Assembly (NCBI RefSeq): GCF_032452875.1
Contig: NC_083885.1
Location: 64,835,625-64,899,624, forward strand
Source: Bos javanicus
Lineage: Eukaryota > Chordata > Mammalia > Artiodactyla > Bovidae
Direction of reading: 5' to 3'
DNA length: 64,000 bases
Under the pieces are notes generated by a model. That model was not told where the DNA came from, ran no database searches, and worked only from the letters and a program-made list of their open reading frames with translations. The translations under genes were made by a program, and so were the position numbers. Within the stretch, counting starts at the first letter, position 1. Each line of letters begins with the position of its first letter. Shown here piece after piece: positions 1 through 10,546 of this stretch.

Positions 1-292
1 GGAACCCTCCCAAGCTACAGGAACACCCGAAGGTGAAAGGAGCCATCTCAGGAGTAAGGATCACTCTCAAAACGTCTCAGCAGACACAGTCTCCCGTCCC
101 GTCGGCCAGATCTGGGTTGCGGTAAACCCCCTAATCCAACCATTAGCGAGGAGATCAGGGCCTCCCAGAAAGAGCTAGACCCATCACAATTTACTCCCTT
201 AAGGACGGCTGGGGTCGCTCTTTCATGACGCAGATTCTTATCGCAGATTCTCACAAACCTGATCCCCCCTTTTTCTTCTTTTTCTTTTTGTT
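1..292. other. Unassigned sequence
   Basis: No gene, splice-flanked exon or familiar repeat was recognised. Only short chance reading frames are present. Confidence 0.4.
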
Positions 293-403
293 ATTGGCCA
301 TGCCACCTGGCATGTGAGATCTTAGTTTCAAGACCAGGGATCAAACCCGTGCCGCCTGCTGTGGAAGCTCTAGTCTTAACCACTGAACTGCCAGGGGATT
401 CAC
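293..403 (-). repeat. CHR-2-type tRNA-Glu SINE, antisense
   Basis: Read on the minus strand it runs from a damaged head (CTGGCAGTTCAGTGGTTAAG) through a GGTTTGATCCCTGG-like B box to the TGGCCAA tail, the order of the cetartiodactyl CHR-2 SINE. Confidence 0.8.
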
Positions 404-411
404 CTTGCTTC

Positions 412-497
412 CTTTCATCATTCAAGCTGCAGCACAAATGTCACCTCCTCCGAGAAGCCCTCCTTGAACGCCCCATGCAGAGTAACCTTGCTAGGCG
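412..497 (-). repeat. L2-like LINE fragment, copy 1 of a local pair
   Basis: It contains AAATGTCACCTCCTCC followed by a GCCCTCC motif, as in the L2 3' end read antisense. A close relative lies at 867-943, and the two share flanking words (CCTTTCATCA and ATGCAGAGT). Confidence 0.6.
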
Positions 498-866
498 TGC
501 ACTCTCCCTCACCAAACTGTCTGTCCCAGGAGTCTCCAACCTCCGGGCCTCAGAGCGGTACCTCCTGTCAGATCAGTGGCAGCATTTGGATTGGAAATAA
601 AGCGCACAATAGATGCAGTGGGCTTGAATCATCCCGAAGCAATCTCCCCGCCTCCCCATCCATGGAAAAATCGTCTTCCACAAAACCGGTCCCAGGTGCC
701 AAAAGCTTGGGGACCACAAGTCTATCCTTCAGGATATTTATCACAATTGTAAATTATCTTGCCCACTTTTGATTTCTATCAGGTAGATACCACCATTATT
801 GGCATTCAACAGGTAAGGGAAACAGAAGCATCTTCTCCAGTCTCTGCTGGGGGAGGGGGAGTACCC
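498..866. other. Unassigned sequence between two L2-like fragments
   Basis: No exon or known repeat was recognised. The stretch separates two L2-like copies that look locally duplicated. Confidence 0.3.
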
Positions 867-943
867 TAACTCCCTTTCATCACTCAAGCCACAGCTCAAA
901 TGTCACCTCCTCCAAGATGCCCTCCATGAACACCCAATGCAGA
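867..943 (-). repeat. L2-like LINE fragment, copy 2 of a local pair
   Basis: Nearly the same words as 412-497: CTTTCATCACTCAAG, AAATGTCACCTCCTCCAAG, ATGCAGAGTCAATG. Confidence 0.6.
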
Positions 944-1047
944 GTCAATGTAAGGGTCGATGCTGAGTGTGCACAGGTGTAGATGTTACCATTGTCAGTG
1001 GAAAACATCAATAAACAATCTATATAAAAACAAACAAACAAAAAAAA

Positions 1048-1176
1048 CACTTTCCTGCTGGTCCAGTGGTTAAGACTCTAAGCTTCCACTGTAGAGGCAC
1101 ACGGGTTCAATCCCTGATCAGGGAACTAAGATCCCACATGCCCACATGCTGTGGACCAAAGGGGGAAAAAAAAAAA
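1048..1176 (+). repeat. CHR-2-type SINE, sense
   Basis: Reads TTTCCTGCTGGTCCAGTGG, then TTAAGACTCTAAGC, GGTTCAATCCCTGATCAGGG and AACTAAGATCCCACATG, ending in an A-rich tail that runs into a TA repeat. Confidence 0.85.
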
Positions 1177-1198
1177 ATATATATATATATATATATAT
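1177..1198. repeat. (TA)n microsatellite
   Basis: About eleven alternating AT units grown from the A-rich tail of the preceding SINE. Confidence 0.95.
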
Positions 1199-2226
1199 GG
1201 TAGGAATAGAAAGGAGTTTTATTCCCACTGGATTACAAAATGGAAGAGCGTCATAAAGGCAAAAACCACAGGTAACAAATTGTTTGTCAAGAATTATCAC
1301 TGAATCTGGCCAGAACGTGTGCTTGTAGGGCGAGGATTGGTTGGGGTCTGAAATGGTTGCTTAGTTACGAGGGGAGACCTTGAGCCCGTGAGGTTGCAGC
1401 TGGCAGCGGTTCGTAGCTAACGTTTTGAGAACCGGCTGGTGGTAAATGGAATCTCGGATAAGCCAGAATGGCTCCCCCACCCCTCAATATGTGGACATTC
1501 TCCTGTCTTCGTCTTGGCTTCCTCCCCGTCATTTACCTGTGTTCCCTCAACTGCGGTTGCGGTGTGACCCCGGTTCTCTTAAATTATAAATCTGAGACAT
1601 GCCTACCATTAAGCGAAGGTTGGAAAGGAAAATGCCCGCAGGCAGGACTCCTGAGCGGCTGCAAAGCACAGGGCAGCTGGGGCTCGAGCAGCTAGCCAGG
1701 GCCCACGAGGGCGGGTTAATGCTCGACCAGGCGCCAGGCGTTCGGAATGGCTTCCTTGCCCATCAGGGTCAGCACGAGGGCTCTCGGGCGGATGTGTGAT
1801 GTTGGCAGAGAGGAGGCTGAGGCGGCGGGGGGGGCGTGGAGGAGACTCTGCACCTGGGGTGCTTCTTCTCACCCTGGCGCTGCTGGCCTTTGGAGTCTAA
1901 TGCTAATCTGGTACTGATTCTTAGTCCCGGGAGAACTGGGGCCTGGCCTCCCCGCCACCCACCCCCCACCCCCATCTCCTGCCCCTTGTGAACCCCGAAA
2001 TGTCTCCAGACATCCCCCAAGTGTCCGCCAGGAGGCAGAACCGCCCCTGCTCGAGGAACAGAGTTCCCAGCAGAGCCCGCTCTAAACACAGGGCTGAGCC
2101 CCCGAATCAGACCTTGCTTTGGAGGTCTAGGAGCGTGACCTTGAGAAGTTCCTGCTCTAAACCATCTAAATTTCTTCTTCTTCTTTAAGGAAAAAAAAAA
2201 AAAATCCCTTTCATTGATTGTCTAGT
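1199..2226. other. Unassigned, partly GC-rich stretch
   Basis: From about 1660 to 2120 the sequence is GC-rich with scattered CpGs and a G-run near 1830. No exon with matched splice sites was found. Around 2095-2180 there is a faint MIR-like core (TGACCTTGAGAAGTT). It could be a weak CpG-rich regulatory segment or an old unrecognised repeat. Confidence 0.3.
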
Positions 2227-2549
2227 GCTTGTGCGTAGTCACTCAGTCCTGTCCGACTCTTTCTGACCCCACGCCTCCTCTGTCCGTGAAAATTTCCGGA
2301 CAAGAATACTGGGATGGATTGCCATGCTTTCCTCCAAAGGATCTTCCCAAAGCCAGGGATCGAACCCAGTTCTCCCACATTGCAGGCGGATTTTTTTTTT
2401 TTTTAACCACCCGAGCCACGAGGGAAGCCCAAGAATACCGGGGTGGGTAGCCTAGCCCTTCTCCAGGGGAACTTCCTGACCCAGGAATCGAACCAGGGGT
2501 CTCTTGCATCGCAGGCGGATTATTTACCAGCCGAGCCACCAGGGAAGCT
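2227..2549 (-). repeat. Two-headed Bov-tA-type SINE, antisense
   Basis: Two tRNA-derived heads appear on the minus strand (ending near 2425 and 2549), each followed by a BovA body. The body word AAGAATACTGGGATGG and a cryptic GTCCGACTC end are visible. A T-run interrupts the first head. Confidence 0.85.
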
Positions 2550-3074
2550 TCATTATCCACGCAAGTATTTAAATCATGAAAACATGAAGCTAGTCAAGAG
2601 TGGGAAGATTGGGGGAAAAAAAGAATGGGACGTTTGCATATGGCCAAGCCTTGAATGTACATGCAGTTTGGGAGAGACCAATGACTGTATTTCTGAGCAC
2701 ACAAATGCCTCCTTGGATTATTTGTTTTATTTTAATTTGTTATTTAATTTTGTCTTTATACGTGTGATTATGTCCGCGAATTTCTGTGGCAGTTGCTATA
2801 TATTACCACTAGATGGTGCTCGAAGACAAGAAAGAAAGCCTTTTGCGGCGTCTCCAGCAAGACCGCTACTCTCAATTTTACCACGAGGTGGTGCTAGAAA
2901 ATAAGAAATAAAGCCTTTAGGTCTGTCTTCAATAAGTTCGTTCCTCTCTCCTTACAGGTGTCTGTTGTTAGCCGGTTAAATTGAGAAGCCCCGCAAGTGA
3001 GATACTTCAGCGTCACTATCACAGTTTTCCGTATTATCCGACTCTAACAGTTTTTCTTGAAACAGGCACACTTT
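2550..3074. other. Unassigned flanks of the 75-bp duplication
   Basis: Apart from the duplicated motif at 2802-2920, this AT-rich stretch shows no gene or recognised repeat. Confidence 0.3.
2802..2920. repeat. 75-bp tandem duplication carrying CTCF-like motifs
   Basis: CCACTAGATGGTGCT at 2806-2820 and CCACGAGGTGGTGCT at 2881-2895 are exactly 75 bp apart. Each is followed by an A-rich AAGAAAGAAAGCCTTT-type block. Both resemble the CTCF core CCASYAGRKGGCRS, with one and two differences respectively. Occupancy cannot be judged from sequence. Confidence 0.6.
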
Positions 3075-3440
3075 ATTCATTTTCTTGTTTTATTTTAATT
3101 ATAGTTGATTTATTACAACGTTGTGTTAGTTTCTTGAGATATACAGATATATACATTCTTTTTAAAATATTCTTTTCCATTATGGTTTATCACAGGATTT
3201 TGAACAAAATCTGTGCTTTACAGCAGGATCTTGTTAATCCATTCTAGATGTAAAAGCTTACACCTGCTAACCCCAAATTCCCTCTCGTTTCTCCCCCAGC
3301 CCCCTCCCGCTTGGCAACCACAAGTCCGTTCTCTGTGTCCGTGACCCCGCTTGGTAGATAGGCTCGTTTGTGTCATATTTTAGATTCCATCTTACGTGGT
3401 GTTTGTCCCCTTTCTGACTTACTTGGTATGACCATCTCTA
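3075..3440 (-). repeat. L1 3'-UTR fragment, antisense
   Basis: It has the usual antisense L1 3'-UTR run: TTAATTATAGTTGATTTA, GTTGTGTTAGTTTCTTG, TTTTCCATTATGGTTTATC, then CCCCTCCCGCTTGGCAACC. Confidence 0.8.
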
Positions 3441-3724
3441 GTTGCCTTAAAAACACATTTTAAAAAGTACATCAATTTCAACAGAAAACTGCAGCAGCTG
3501 CGATAAATACAAGATGATAGCAAGAGAGAGAAAAACAGAGAGAGGAAAAAGTGGAGGGGAGGAGTCTCTAATTAGAACACTAATCCTATCAGAGCCCCAC
3601 CCTTGTCATCTCCTTTATGCTTAATTCCCTGCATCAAGGCCTCAGTTCCAAATACAGTCACGCTGGCAACTGGAGTTTCAACGTTCAGGAGGAGTGGGAA
3701 ATGACACAGTCGAGTCCACAGCAT
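3441..3724. other. Unassigned sequence between L1 fragments
   Basis: Includes a purine-rich run (AGAGAGAGAAAAACAGAGAG). No exon or known repeat was recognised. Confidence 0.3.
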
Positions 3725-3927
3725 TTATTTTTAACTGGAGGATATGGCTTTACAGTGTTGTATTAGTCTCTGCGGCACCACGAGGTGAAGCGGTTACATG
3801 TGTACGGACGTCCCCTCGCTCTTATCCCGCCCTCTAGGTCATCAGGGAGCACTAGGCTGAGCTCCCCGTGCTGCGTAACGACTTCCCAGTAGTGTCTGTC
3901 CACACATGATAACGTGTATGCTTCATG
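3725..3927 (-). repeat. L1 3'-UTR fragment, antisense
   Basis: Diverged antisense L1 3'-UTR words such as ACTGGAGGATATGGCTTTAC and GTGTTGTATTAGTCTCTG. Confidence 0.7.
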
Positions 3928-3947
3928 CTAACCCTAACCCTAACCCT
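3928..3947. repeat. Short telomere-like repeat, three CCCTAA units
   Basis: Three perfect tandem CTAACC-type hexamers lie between an L1 fragment and a SINE. It is too short to be a functional telomere seed and may be a chance or repair-derived patch. Confidence 0.8.
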
Positions 3948-4133
3948 GGTGCCTCAGACGGTAGAGAATCTGCCTGCAATGCGGGAGACCAAGGTTTGAT
4001 CCCTGGGTCAGGATAGATCCCTGAAGAAGGGAAGGACAACCCACTCCAGTATTCTTGCCTGGAGAATCCCATGGACAGAGGACTGGCGGGCAACAATCTC
4101 TGGGGTCACAAAGAATCAAAGACAACCGAGTAA
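3948..4133 (+). repeat. Bov-tA-type SINE, sense
   Basis: Begins at GGTGCCTCAGACGGTAGAG, with the first bases of the tRNA head missing. It contains GAATCTGCCTGCAATG, CCACTCCAGTATTCTTGCC and a diverged GAGTAAC end. Confidence 0.9.
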
Positions 4134-4289
4134 CTATCTTTCCCTCAATTCGTGTGACTATTGATTTTTGTCATTACTTCTTACAGACTTCTCTCTCTCT
4201 TTTTTTTCCAGAAAAGAACCCTAAATACTCCAATGGAAGACTTGACAATGAATATAGAGAGTTCTCAAAAGAACTACAAAAGGGAGAGG

Positions 4290-4412
4290 CGGGAATTCTC
4301 CAGCGGTTCAGTGGTCAAGACTCTGCTGTTCCAGCACAAGGATGAGTGCAGTCCCTGGTCAGGGAACTAAGATCCCACAAACTGCAAAGCGTGACCCAAA
4401 AAAGGAAACGAG
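4290..4412 (+). repeat. CHR-2-type SINE, sense
   Basis: GAATTCTCCAGCGGTTCAGT, then CCCTGGTCAGGGAACTAAG and GATCCCACAAACTGC, followed by an A-rich tail. Confidence 0.8.
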
Positions 4413-4832
4413 AAAAAAAAAAAGCTGTGGAGAGAGCGAGAGTGATGGGATAAAGATGTGGGTGAAGAGAAGATGAGGGAAGAAGACATCAACTTTGGAA
4501 GTTCTGTTCGACATTCATGTAGGTAAACTTGACCGGTGAAAACCTTATTGATAATTAACCGAGCCTGAACATTAGTTTTACATATAAACACGAGGCACTG
4601 TTCCTTGTTGCCTGTTTTAATTTATGCTGAAACTCCTAAGCAACATGATGACCAGAATGTAAGGGAATATTGTTTTAGTTGAGATTTTCCCAAGTGAGGA
4701 ACATCATTTCAAAAATCACAGTGCCCCCAAGCAATGCCATTCGGGCCATCTGAGTTGTCAGTAAATACCGAGTCGGTTGTTGTGTTAAGGGGAATCAACA
4801 GGTGTGCAGATAATTTGGCTACATGTGTTTTA

Positions 4833-5095
4833 CTGTTGTTCTGTCGCTAAGTCCCATCCGACCCTTTGCGACCCCATGGGCTGCAGCACAACAGGTTTCT
4901 GTTCTCCACTATCTCCCTAGTTTGTTCAGATTCACGTCCATCGAGTCGGTGATGCCGTCCAACCATCTCATCCTCTGTCGTCCCCTTCTCCTCCTGCCCT
5001 CAATCTTTCCCAGCATCAGGGTCTTTTCCAGTGAATTGGCTCTTTGTATCAGGCGGCCAGAGTACTGGAGCTTGTGTTTGACTTCAAGCAAAATC
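4833..5095 (-). repeat. BovB LINE 3'-end fragment, antisense
   Basis: The minus strand encodes the BovB C-terminal words RRRRGRQRMRWLDGITDSMD. The plus strand shows GATGCCGTCCAACCATCTC and CTTCTCCTCCTGCCC, the 3' end of the RTE-class ruminant element. Confidence 0.9.
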
Positions 5096-5239
5096 ATGCC
5101 AGAACACGTACACAGTGAAATACATGTTATTATTTTTTATTATAAGGGACTTTCCTTTTGTTTTTCCACCATATTATTGTTAAAACATTATGTTGATGTT
5201 TTAATATTATGCATCTAGAAAGGCAGGGTTGGGAGGGGT

Positions 5240-5357
5240 TGGTTTTGGGGGCTTTTTTGGCCATGACGCTAGTTTCCTGACTGGGGATAGAGCTTGGGCC
5301 CCGGTAGTGAAAATGCCAAGTCCTAACCTCCAGACCTGAGGGGGATTCCCTAGAAAG
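5240..5357 (-). repeat. CHR-2-type SINE, antisense, diverged
   Basis: GGCTTTTTTGGCCATGACG at the tail side, GACTGGGGATAGAGCTTGG in the B-box area and CTGAGGGGGATTCCCTAG at the head side. Confidence 0.65.
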
Positions 5358-5592
5358 GCAGCATTAGCTAGGAGTCTCATCTCCGTATGGTTCATGGAGA
5401 CACAGAACATAAAATACCTGTTATAAAAAGTGAGCCCTGGGTTTGATAAAGTCAAGAAGAACTTAGCCAGGAGAAAGAAAACCGTGACTTTCAAATGGAC
5501 TTTCTGGTAGATGCAGGGAGCTATGAGACTGAAGTCAGTGGTTAAGGAGGGAAAAGGAACTAAGGAATTTTCAAGACATTATGATGAAGGGA

Positions 5593-5707
5593 CCCACTCC
5601 AGTGTTCTTGCCTGGAGAATCCCAGGGATGGGGGAGCCTGGTGGGCTGCTGTCTCTGGGGTCGTACAGAGTCGGACACGACTGAAGTGACTTAGCAGCAG
5701 CAGCAGC
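5593..5707 (+). repeat. Bov-A2-type SINE, 5'-truncated, with 12-bp target duplication
   Basis: A single BovA unit ends in GAAGTGACTTAGCAGCAGC. It is flanked by perfect direct repeats ATGATGAAGGGA at 5581-5592 and 5708-5719. Confidence 0.92.
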
Positions 5708-5751
5708 ATGATGAAGGGAAGGAGAAGAAAAGGAGGTATCTAAGGAGAACT

Positions 5752-5815
5752 CTTTTTCTTTTTTAAATTAATTTTATTGGTGTATAGCCGCTTTATGACG
5801 TTGTATTAGTTTCTG
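5752..5815 (-). repeat. Short L1 3'-UTR fragment, antisense
   Basis: AATTTTATTGGTGTATAGCC followed by GTTGTATTAGTTTCTGCTG, interrupted by the next BovB. Confidence 0.65.
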
Positions 5816-6134
5816 CTGCTGTTCAGTTGCTAAGTCATGACTCTTTGCAACCCCACGGACTATGACACTCCAGGCTTACCTGTCACTAACTCCCAGAGAT
5901 TGCTCAAACTCATGTCCATCAAATCAGTGATACCATCCAACCATCTCATCCTCTGTTGTCCCCTTCTCTTCTTGCCTTCAGTCTTTCCCAGCATCAGGGG
6001 CTTTTCCAGTGAGTCAGCTCTTCACATCAGGTGGCCAAAGTATTGGAGCTTCAGTGTCAGCATCAGCCCTTCCAATGAATATCCAGAGTTGATTTTCTTT
6101 AGGATGGACTGGTTTGATCTCCTTGCTGTCCAAG
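5816..6134 (-). repeat. BovB LINE 3'-end fragment, antisense
   Basis: Runs from the 3' end (GTTCAGTTGCTAAGTC) through CATCCAACCATCTCATCCTC to GATGGACTGGTTTGATCTCC. It is older and more diverged than the BovB copy at 61749. Confidence 0.9.
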
Positions 6135-6228
6135 CTTGTACACACTTCTTCTTACTGAATGTCAAATTGTGTGAAATGCTTAGTTTCCTGATTACTAGGC
6201 TATGATGTGCCTCTTCCACAAAATGTGA

Positions 6229-6484
6229 CCTCCCCGGTTCGATTCTTGGGTCGGGAAGATCCTCTGGAGAAAGGATAGTCTACCCACTCCAGTATTCTTG
6301 GGCTTCCCTGTGGCTCAGCTGATAAAGAATCCTCCTGAAATGCGGAGACCTGGGTTCAATCTCTGGGTTGGGAAGATCCCCTGGAGAAGGGAAAGGGTAC
6401 CCACTCCAGTATTCTGGCCTGGAGAATTCCATGGACTGGAGTCCATGGGGTCGCAACGAGTCAGACACAACTGAGTGACGTGCG
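6229..6484 (+). repeat. Two-headed Bov-tA-type SINE, sense
   Basis: A partial first unit ends at TCTTGGGCTTCCCTGTGGC, where a second tRNA head and full body begin. The element ends in AGTCAGACACAACTGAGTGA. Confidence 0.85.
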
Positions 6485-6747
6485 CTGAGGGAGAGGCATT
6501 CGCTGTCTCCTCGCTGAGGTATCCTGCATCTGCAACAGTGCCTGGTGGGTGGTGAGCACCAACAGCTGCTTTTCTAGTGGACGAGTGAGTTTCTTGTGAA
6601 GACGGGCTGGCTGAAAGCCGGAGTTCATAGAAAACTTACTTGGAGGACGTACAACTATACTTGAAAACTGTAAAGGTGATGGGATTATATGCAATGTGTT
6701 TATATACATGTCTATTCATCTAAATTGTATTTTTTTTTAATTTTTAT
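6485..6747. other. Unassigned sequence
   Basis: No exon or known repeat was recognised between the two SINEs. Confidence 0.3.
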
Positions 6748-6857
6748 AGGGTTAGGGCGTTTGGGATCTTTGTCCCTGACCAGGGATTGAACGTGCACCC
6801 CCTGCATTGGCAGCACAGAGTCTTAACCACCGGGAAGGGGCCACCAGGGAAGTCCCT
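6748..6857 (-). repeat. CHR-2-type SINE, antisense
   Basis: TGACCAGGGATTGAACGTGC, then TCTTAACCACCGG and CACCAGGGAAGTCCC, the reverse of the CHR-2 head. Confidence 0.85.
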
Positions 6858-7234
6858 TAAGTTTAATTTTTATAAATAACATTTATCATATACAACTTAG
6901 AAACCTCTAGTCAGAATAAGCATTAAAAAAATACAGAATAAGCATTTAAACCAGAGTTGCTATCCACGATCTTCTCTGACAGAATTCACATCTGTAAGAC
7001 CAAAATTATTTGACTAGTAACACTAAGATATTTTATGCCTTTTCAACACTCATCCTCTCACAATTGTACAATGGCATTCTCTAGCAGCTACGTAATAAGT
7101 GATATCACAACAGATTGAATGCAGGTGCACGATTTCAGCTGTCTTCTATTAACTCAGACAACAAATAGATTGCAAAACTGTAAAACAATGCAACTTTTCT
7201 CACTTAAAATAATTTTGGGTTTTAGAAAAAAGTA
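6858..7234. other. AT-rich unassigned sequence
   Basis: AT-rich, with no splice-flanked exon and no familiar repeat word. Confidence 0.3.
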
Positions 7235-7788
7235 ATTAAAAGATGCTTACTCCTTGGAAGAAGAGTTATGACCAACCTAGATAGCATATTCAGAAGCAGA
7301 GACATTACTTTGCTAACAAAGGTCCATCTAGTCAAGGCTATGGTTTTTCCTGTGGTCATGTATGGATGTGAGAGTTGGACTGTGAAGAAGGCTGAGCGCC
7401 GAAGAATTGATGCTTTTGAACTGTGGTGTTGGAGAAGACTCTTGAGAGTCCCTTGGACTGCAAGGAGAGCCAACCAGTCCATTCTGAAGGAGATCAGTCC
7501 TGGGTGTTCTTTGGAAGGAATGATGCTAAGGCTGAAACTCCAGTACTTTGGCCACCTGATGCGAAGAGTTGACTCATTGGAAAAGACTCTGATGCTAGGA
7601 GGGATTGGGGGCAGGAGGAGAAGGGGACGACAGAGGATGAGATGGCTGGATGGCATCACTGACTCGATGGACGCAAGTCTGAGTGAACTCCGGGAGTTGG
7701 TGATGGACAGGGAGGCCTGGCGTGCTGCAACTCATGGGGTTGCAAAGAGTTGGACACGACTGAGCGATTGAACTGAACTGAACTGAAT
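7235..7788 (+). repeat. BovB LINE, 5'-truncated, sense
   Basis: About 550 bp of BovB ORF2 C-terminus reads almost openly on the plus strand (MTNLDSIFRSRD, VMYGCESWTVKKAE, RMRWLDGITDSMD) and ends in tandem GAACT units, the BovB 3' tail. It is 5'-truncated and has no reverse-transcriptase core, so it is not autonomous. Confidence 0.95.
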
Positions 7789-8465
7789 TATTTTTTAAAA
7801 AAATCATGTTACTTATGATAGCATATAATGGGTTGGTGATTGTGGGGAATTGATATATAAAAACATTAAATTAAATTGGTCAAAAATAGTACACCCTGGA
7901 ACATAGGAACTGTAAAACGGTTTTTTTGGGCCTATTCACATTTATTATACAAGTTACACTGAAAAACTAGGAGCCCTATCTGTGTATGCATGTGTATGTA
8001 TATACACAAACTGTATTAAAAACTGGAGTGTGTATCTGTGTGTGTGTGTGTAAGCATGACCACATTCAGCCGTTCATCAAATCCTTATTGACTGTCTACT
8101 GTCGTGAGCAAGACAGCCTCTTTAAAAGAGCACACATCCTGGCAGAAGGAAACAGACAGGAAACACAGAAAGCACTTCAGAAAGTGTGTGTATCGTGTGT
8201 CTGTGTGTGTGATAGAGATGCTAGGAAAGAATGTGTAAATCCACTTTTTCACAGAATGACAAATATGATTATTTTAAAATAAAAACTCAAAAACTGAACC
8301 TGCCACAATCTAGAAGTGAAAATCATTGCAAAGCAGAGTTTCTACAAAGAATGCACAAGTAGTAAATACAAGTTAGAGAGCAAAGTGGAAACTATATTAA
8401 AGCCAGAAGGAAAATGTTAACCACACCACTTGGTGATTGTTAGCATTATCATTAGACTGACATCT
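7789..8465. other. Unassigned sequence with GT-rich patches
   Basis: GT-rich tracts occur at about 7980-8055 and 8185-8215. No gene or interspersed repeat was recognised. Confidence 0.4.
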
Positions 8466-8478
8466 ATTCTTACATCTT

Positions 8479-8751
8479 GCTGCTGCTGCTAAGTCACTCC
8501 AGTCGTGTCCGACTCTGTGTGAACCCAGAGACGGCAGCCCACCAGGCTCCCCCGTCCCTGGGATTCTCCAGGCAAGAACACTGGAATGGGCTGCCATTTC
8601 CTTCTCCAATGCATGAAAGTGAAAAGTGAAAGTGAAGTCGCTCAGTCTTGTCCAACTGTTCACGACCCCATGGACTGCAGCCCACCAGGCTCCCCCATCC
8701 ATGGAATTTTCCAGGCAAGAGTTCTGGAGTGGCGTGCCATTGCCTTCTCCG
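8479..8751 (-). repeat. Bov-A2-type SINE, antisense, with 13-bp target duplication
   Basis: Two BovA units without a tRNA head are joined near 8617. Perfect direct repeats ATTCTTACATCTT flank it at 8466-8478 and 8752-8764, which marks a fairly recent insertion. Confidence 0.95.
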
Positions 8752-8764
8752 ATTCTTACATCTT

Positions 8765-9238
8765 ACTTTCTAATAAAAATATATGTACGTGTGAAATTTA
8801 TGCAAAGTAGACTTTGCATGTATTATTTTGTTTGTCACTCAAAAATATATCTCGTATATCAGTACCTTTCTTATAAACTGACAGAAGCAAGTTTAAAAAT
8901 ATCTTGTAAAACTACATCACAGTATCAATGAAAACTCAATCAACTATCTATAAATTATAATGTAAGTTTAAATTAAAAATGTCAAATGGTGGAAACTGCA
9001 TTGTGTCCATAAGAATAACTGATAGCCTTCATTTGTAAAGAATTTTTATAAATTAATGGGGGAAAAGTTAATTCACCTTTAACTTAAGAGATAAGCAAAA
9101 GCATTAGTAAGCAGCCAAAGAGAAAACGTAATAATCAAAAAATAGATAAAGATGTAGAAACACTTGAACTACAAATAAGATACATTTCTGCTAACCTACT
9201 GATAAAAACTAAATGATTGTAATACATCAGTGATGGAA
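8765..9238. other. AT-rich unassigned sequence
   Basis: AT-rich, with no exon or known repeat recognised. Confidence 0.3.
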
Positions 9239-9553
9239 AAGGTGAAAGTTGCTCAGTCGTGTCCGACTCTTTGCAACCCCGTGGACTGTAGTCCATGGAA
9301 TTCTCCAGGCCAGAATACTGGAGTAGGTAGCCTTTCCCTTCTCCGAATCCAGAATCTTTCCAACCCAGGGATCGAACCCAAGTCTCCCACATTGTAGGCA
9401 GATTCTTTACCAGCTGAGCCACAAGGGAAGCCCAAGAATACTGGAATGGGTAAGCCTATCACTTCTCCAGGGGATATTCCCAACCCAAGAATCGAACAGG
9501 GGTCTCCTGCATCGCAGGCAGATTCTTTTCCAACTGAGCTATAAGGGAGGCCT
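9239..9553 (-). repeat. Two-headed Bov-tA-type SINE, antisense
   Basis: Antisense BovA body, head at about 9430, then a second partial body and head ending near 9553 (ACTGAGCTATAAGGGAGG). Confidence 0.9.
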
Positions 9554-9576
9554 AGATACATATTCAAATACTGTCA

Positions 9577-9786
9577 GTCATCAATTGGCTCAGTCATGTC
9601 GGAGTCTTCGTGACTCCATGGGCTGTAGCCCACCAGGCTCCTCCATCCATGGAATTTTCTAGGCAAGAGTACTGGAGTGGGTTGCCATTTCCTTCTCCAG
9701 GGGATCTTCCCAACCCAGGGATCGAATCCGGGTCTCCTGCATTGCGGGTAGACGCTTTACCATCTGAGCCACCGGGGAGTCGCTAC
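9577..9786 (-). repeat. Bov-tA SINE, antisense, with 12-bp target duplication
   Basis: A full-length head and body flanked by perfect repeats CAAATACTGTCA at 9565-9576 and 9787-9798. Confidence 0.95.
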
Positions 9787-9945
9787 CAAATACTGTCAAG
9801 GTGATGTAAAGAGGTCAAGAGGCAGGTAGCTGTCATCATTCCAGCTTTGGATGAGCATTCCCTTCCTAAAATGCCGATATCCAAGGTCACAGAGAATGGA
9901 AAAATCCCTCCCAAATCAACGCGTTGAATCAGGCTTTCTTCATCT

Positions 9946-10112
9946 CCTACTTGGCTTCCCTCCTGGCTCTGTGGTGGAGTCTGTCCGCCAGCGCAGGAGA
10001 CGCAGGAGATGTGGGTTCAGTCCCTGGGTCGGGAAGATTCTCTTGGAGAAGGAAATGGCAACCCACCCCAGTATTCTTGCCTGGAGAATTCTGTGAACAG
10101 AGGACCCTGTTT
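9946..10112 (+). repeat. Bov-tA-type SINE, sense
   Basis: GGCTTCCCTCCTGGCTCTGT head, GGGTTCAGTCCCTGGGTCGG and CCCCAGTATTCTTGCC. The 3' third is replaced by an antisense BovB fragment. Confidence 0.85.
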
Positions 10113-10119
10113 CACTTTG

Positions 10120-10265
10120 AAAGTGAAGTTGCTCAGTCGTGTCCAACTCTTTGCGACCCCGTGGACTGTAGCCTGCCAGGGTCCTGTCTTCCTCAGTCTC
10201 CCAGAGTTTGCTCAAACTCATATCCATTGAATCGGTGCTGCTATCTAACCTTCTCATTATAGCAA
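10120..10265 (-). repeat. BovB LINE 3'-terminal fragment, antisense
   Basis: GTTGCTCAGTCGTGTCC to CTATCTAACCTTCTCATTA, about 145 bp of the BovB 3' end. Confidence 0.75.
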
Positions 10266-10534
10266 ACAAACAAAAACCCAGACACTTAAAGTTCTAGGCT
10301 GTGAGACATCAGAACAACCCCTTAAGTTAGACTAGAGGCATGAAGCAGGGTTTCTCAAACAAGATAAGTTGTTAGGCTTGGTTGTGGCAAAGAGTTCCAA
10401 GTCAACTAGTCAGTGTTAGGCTTGTGGGTGATTGGGGAGGGGTGTGCTTGGAATGCTTTTGAGAGTGGATTAACTTACAGGATTGTGGAGGGAGATGAGT
10501 TTAAAACATGTTATCTTTTTCTTATAACAATCCT
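10266..10534. other. Unassigned sequence
   Basis: No exon or known repeat was recognised. Confidence 0.3.
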
Positions 10535-10546
10535 AAGCAATCATTG

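Noticed and set aside
1440..2120. A CpG-island promoter at the left end
   Set aside because: GC content is raised but CpGs are sparse, no exon with a donor follows, and nearby sequence resembles old repeats. Left as unassigned.
9577..9786. tRNA genes suggested by the B-box word GGTTCGATCCC in many places
   Set aside because: Every instance sits in a tRNA-derived SINE head without a foldable acceptor stem. None is a separate tRNA gene.
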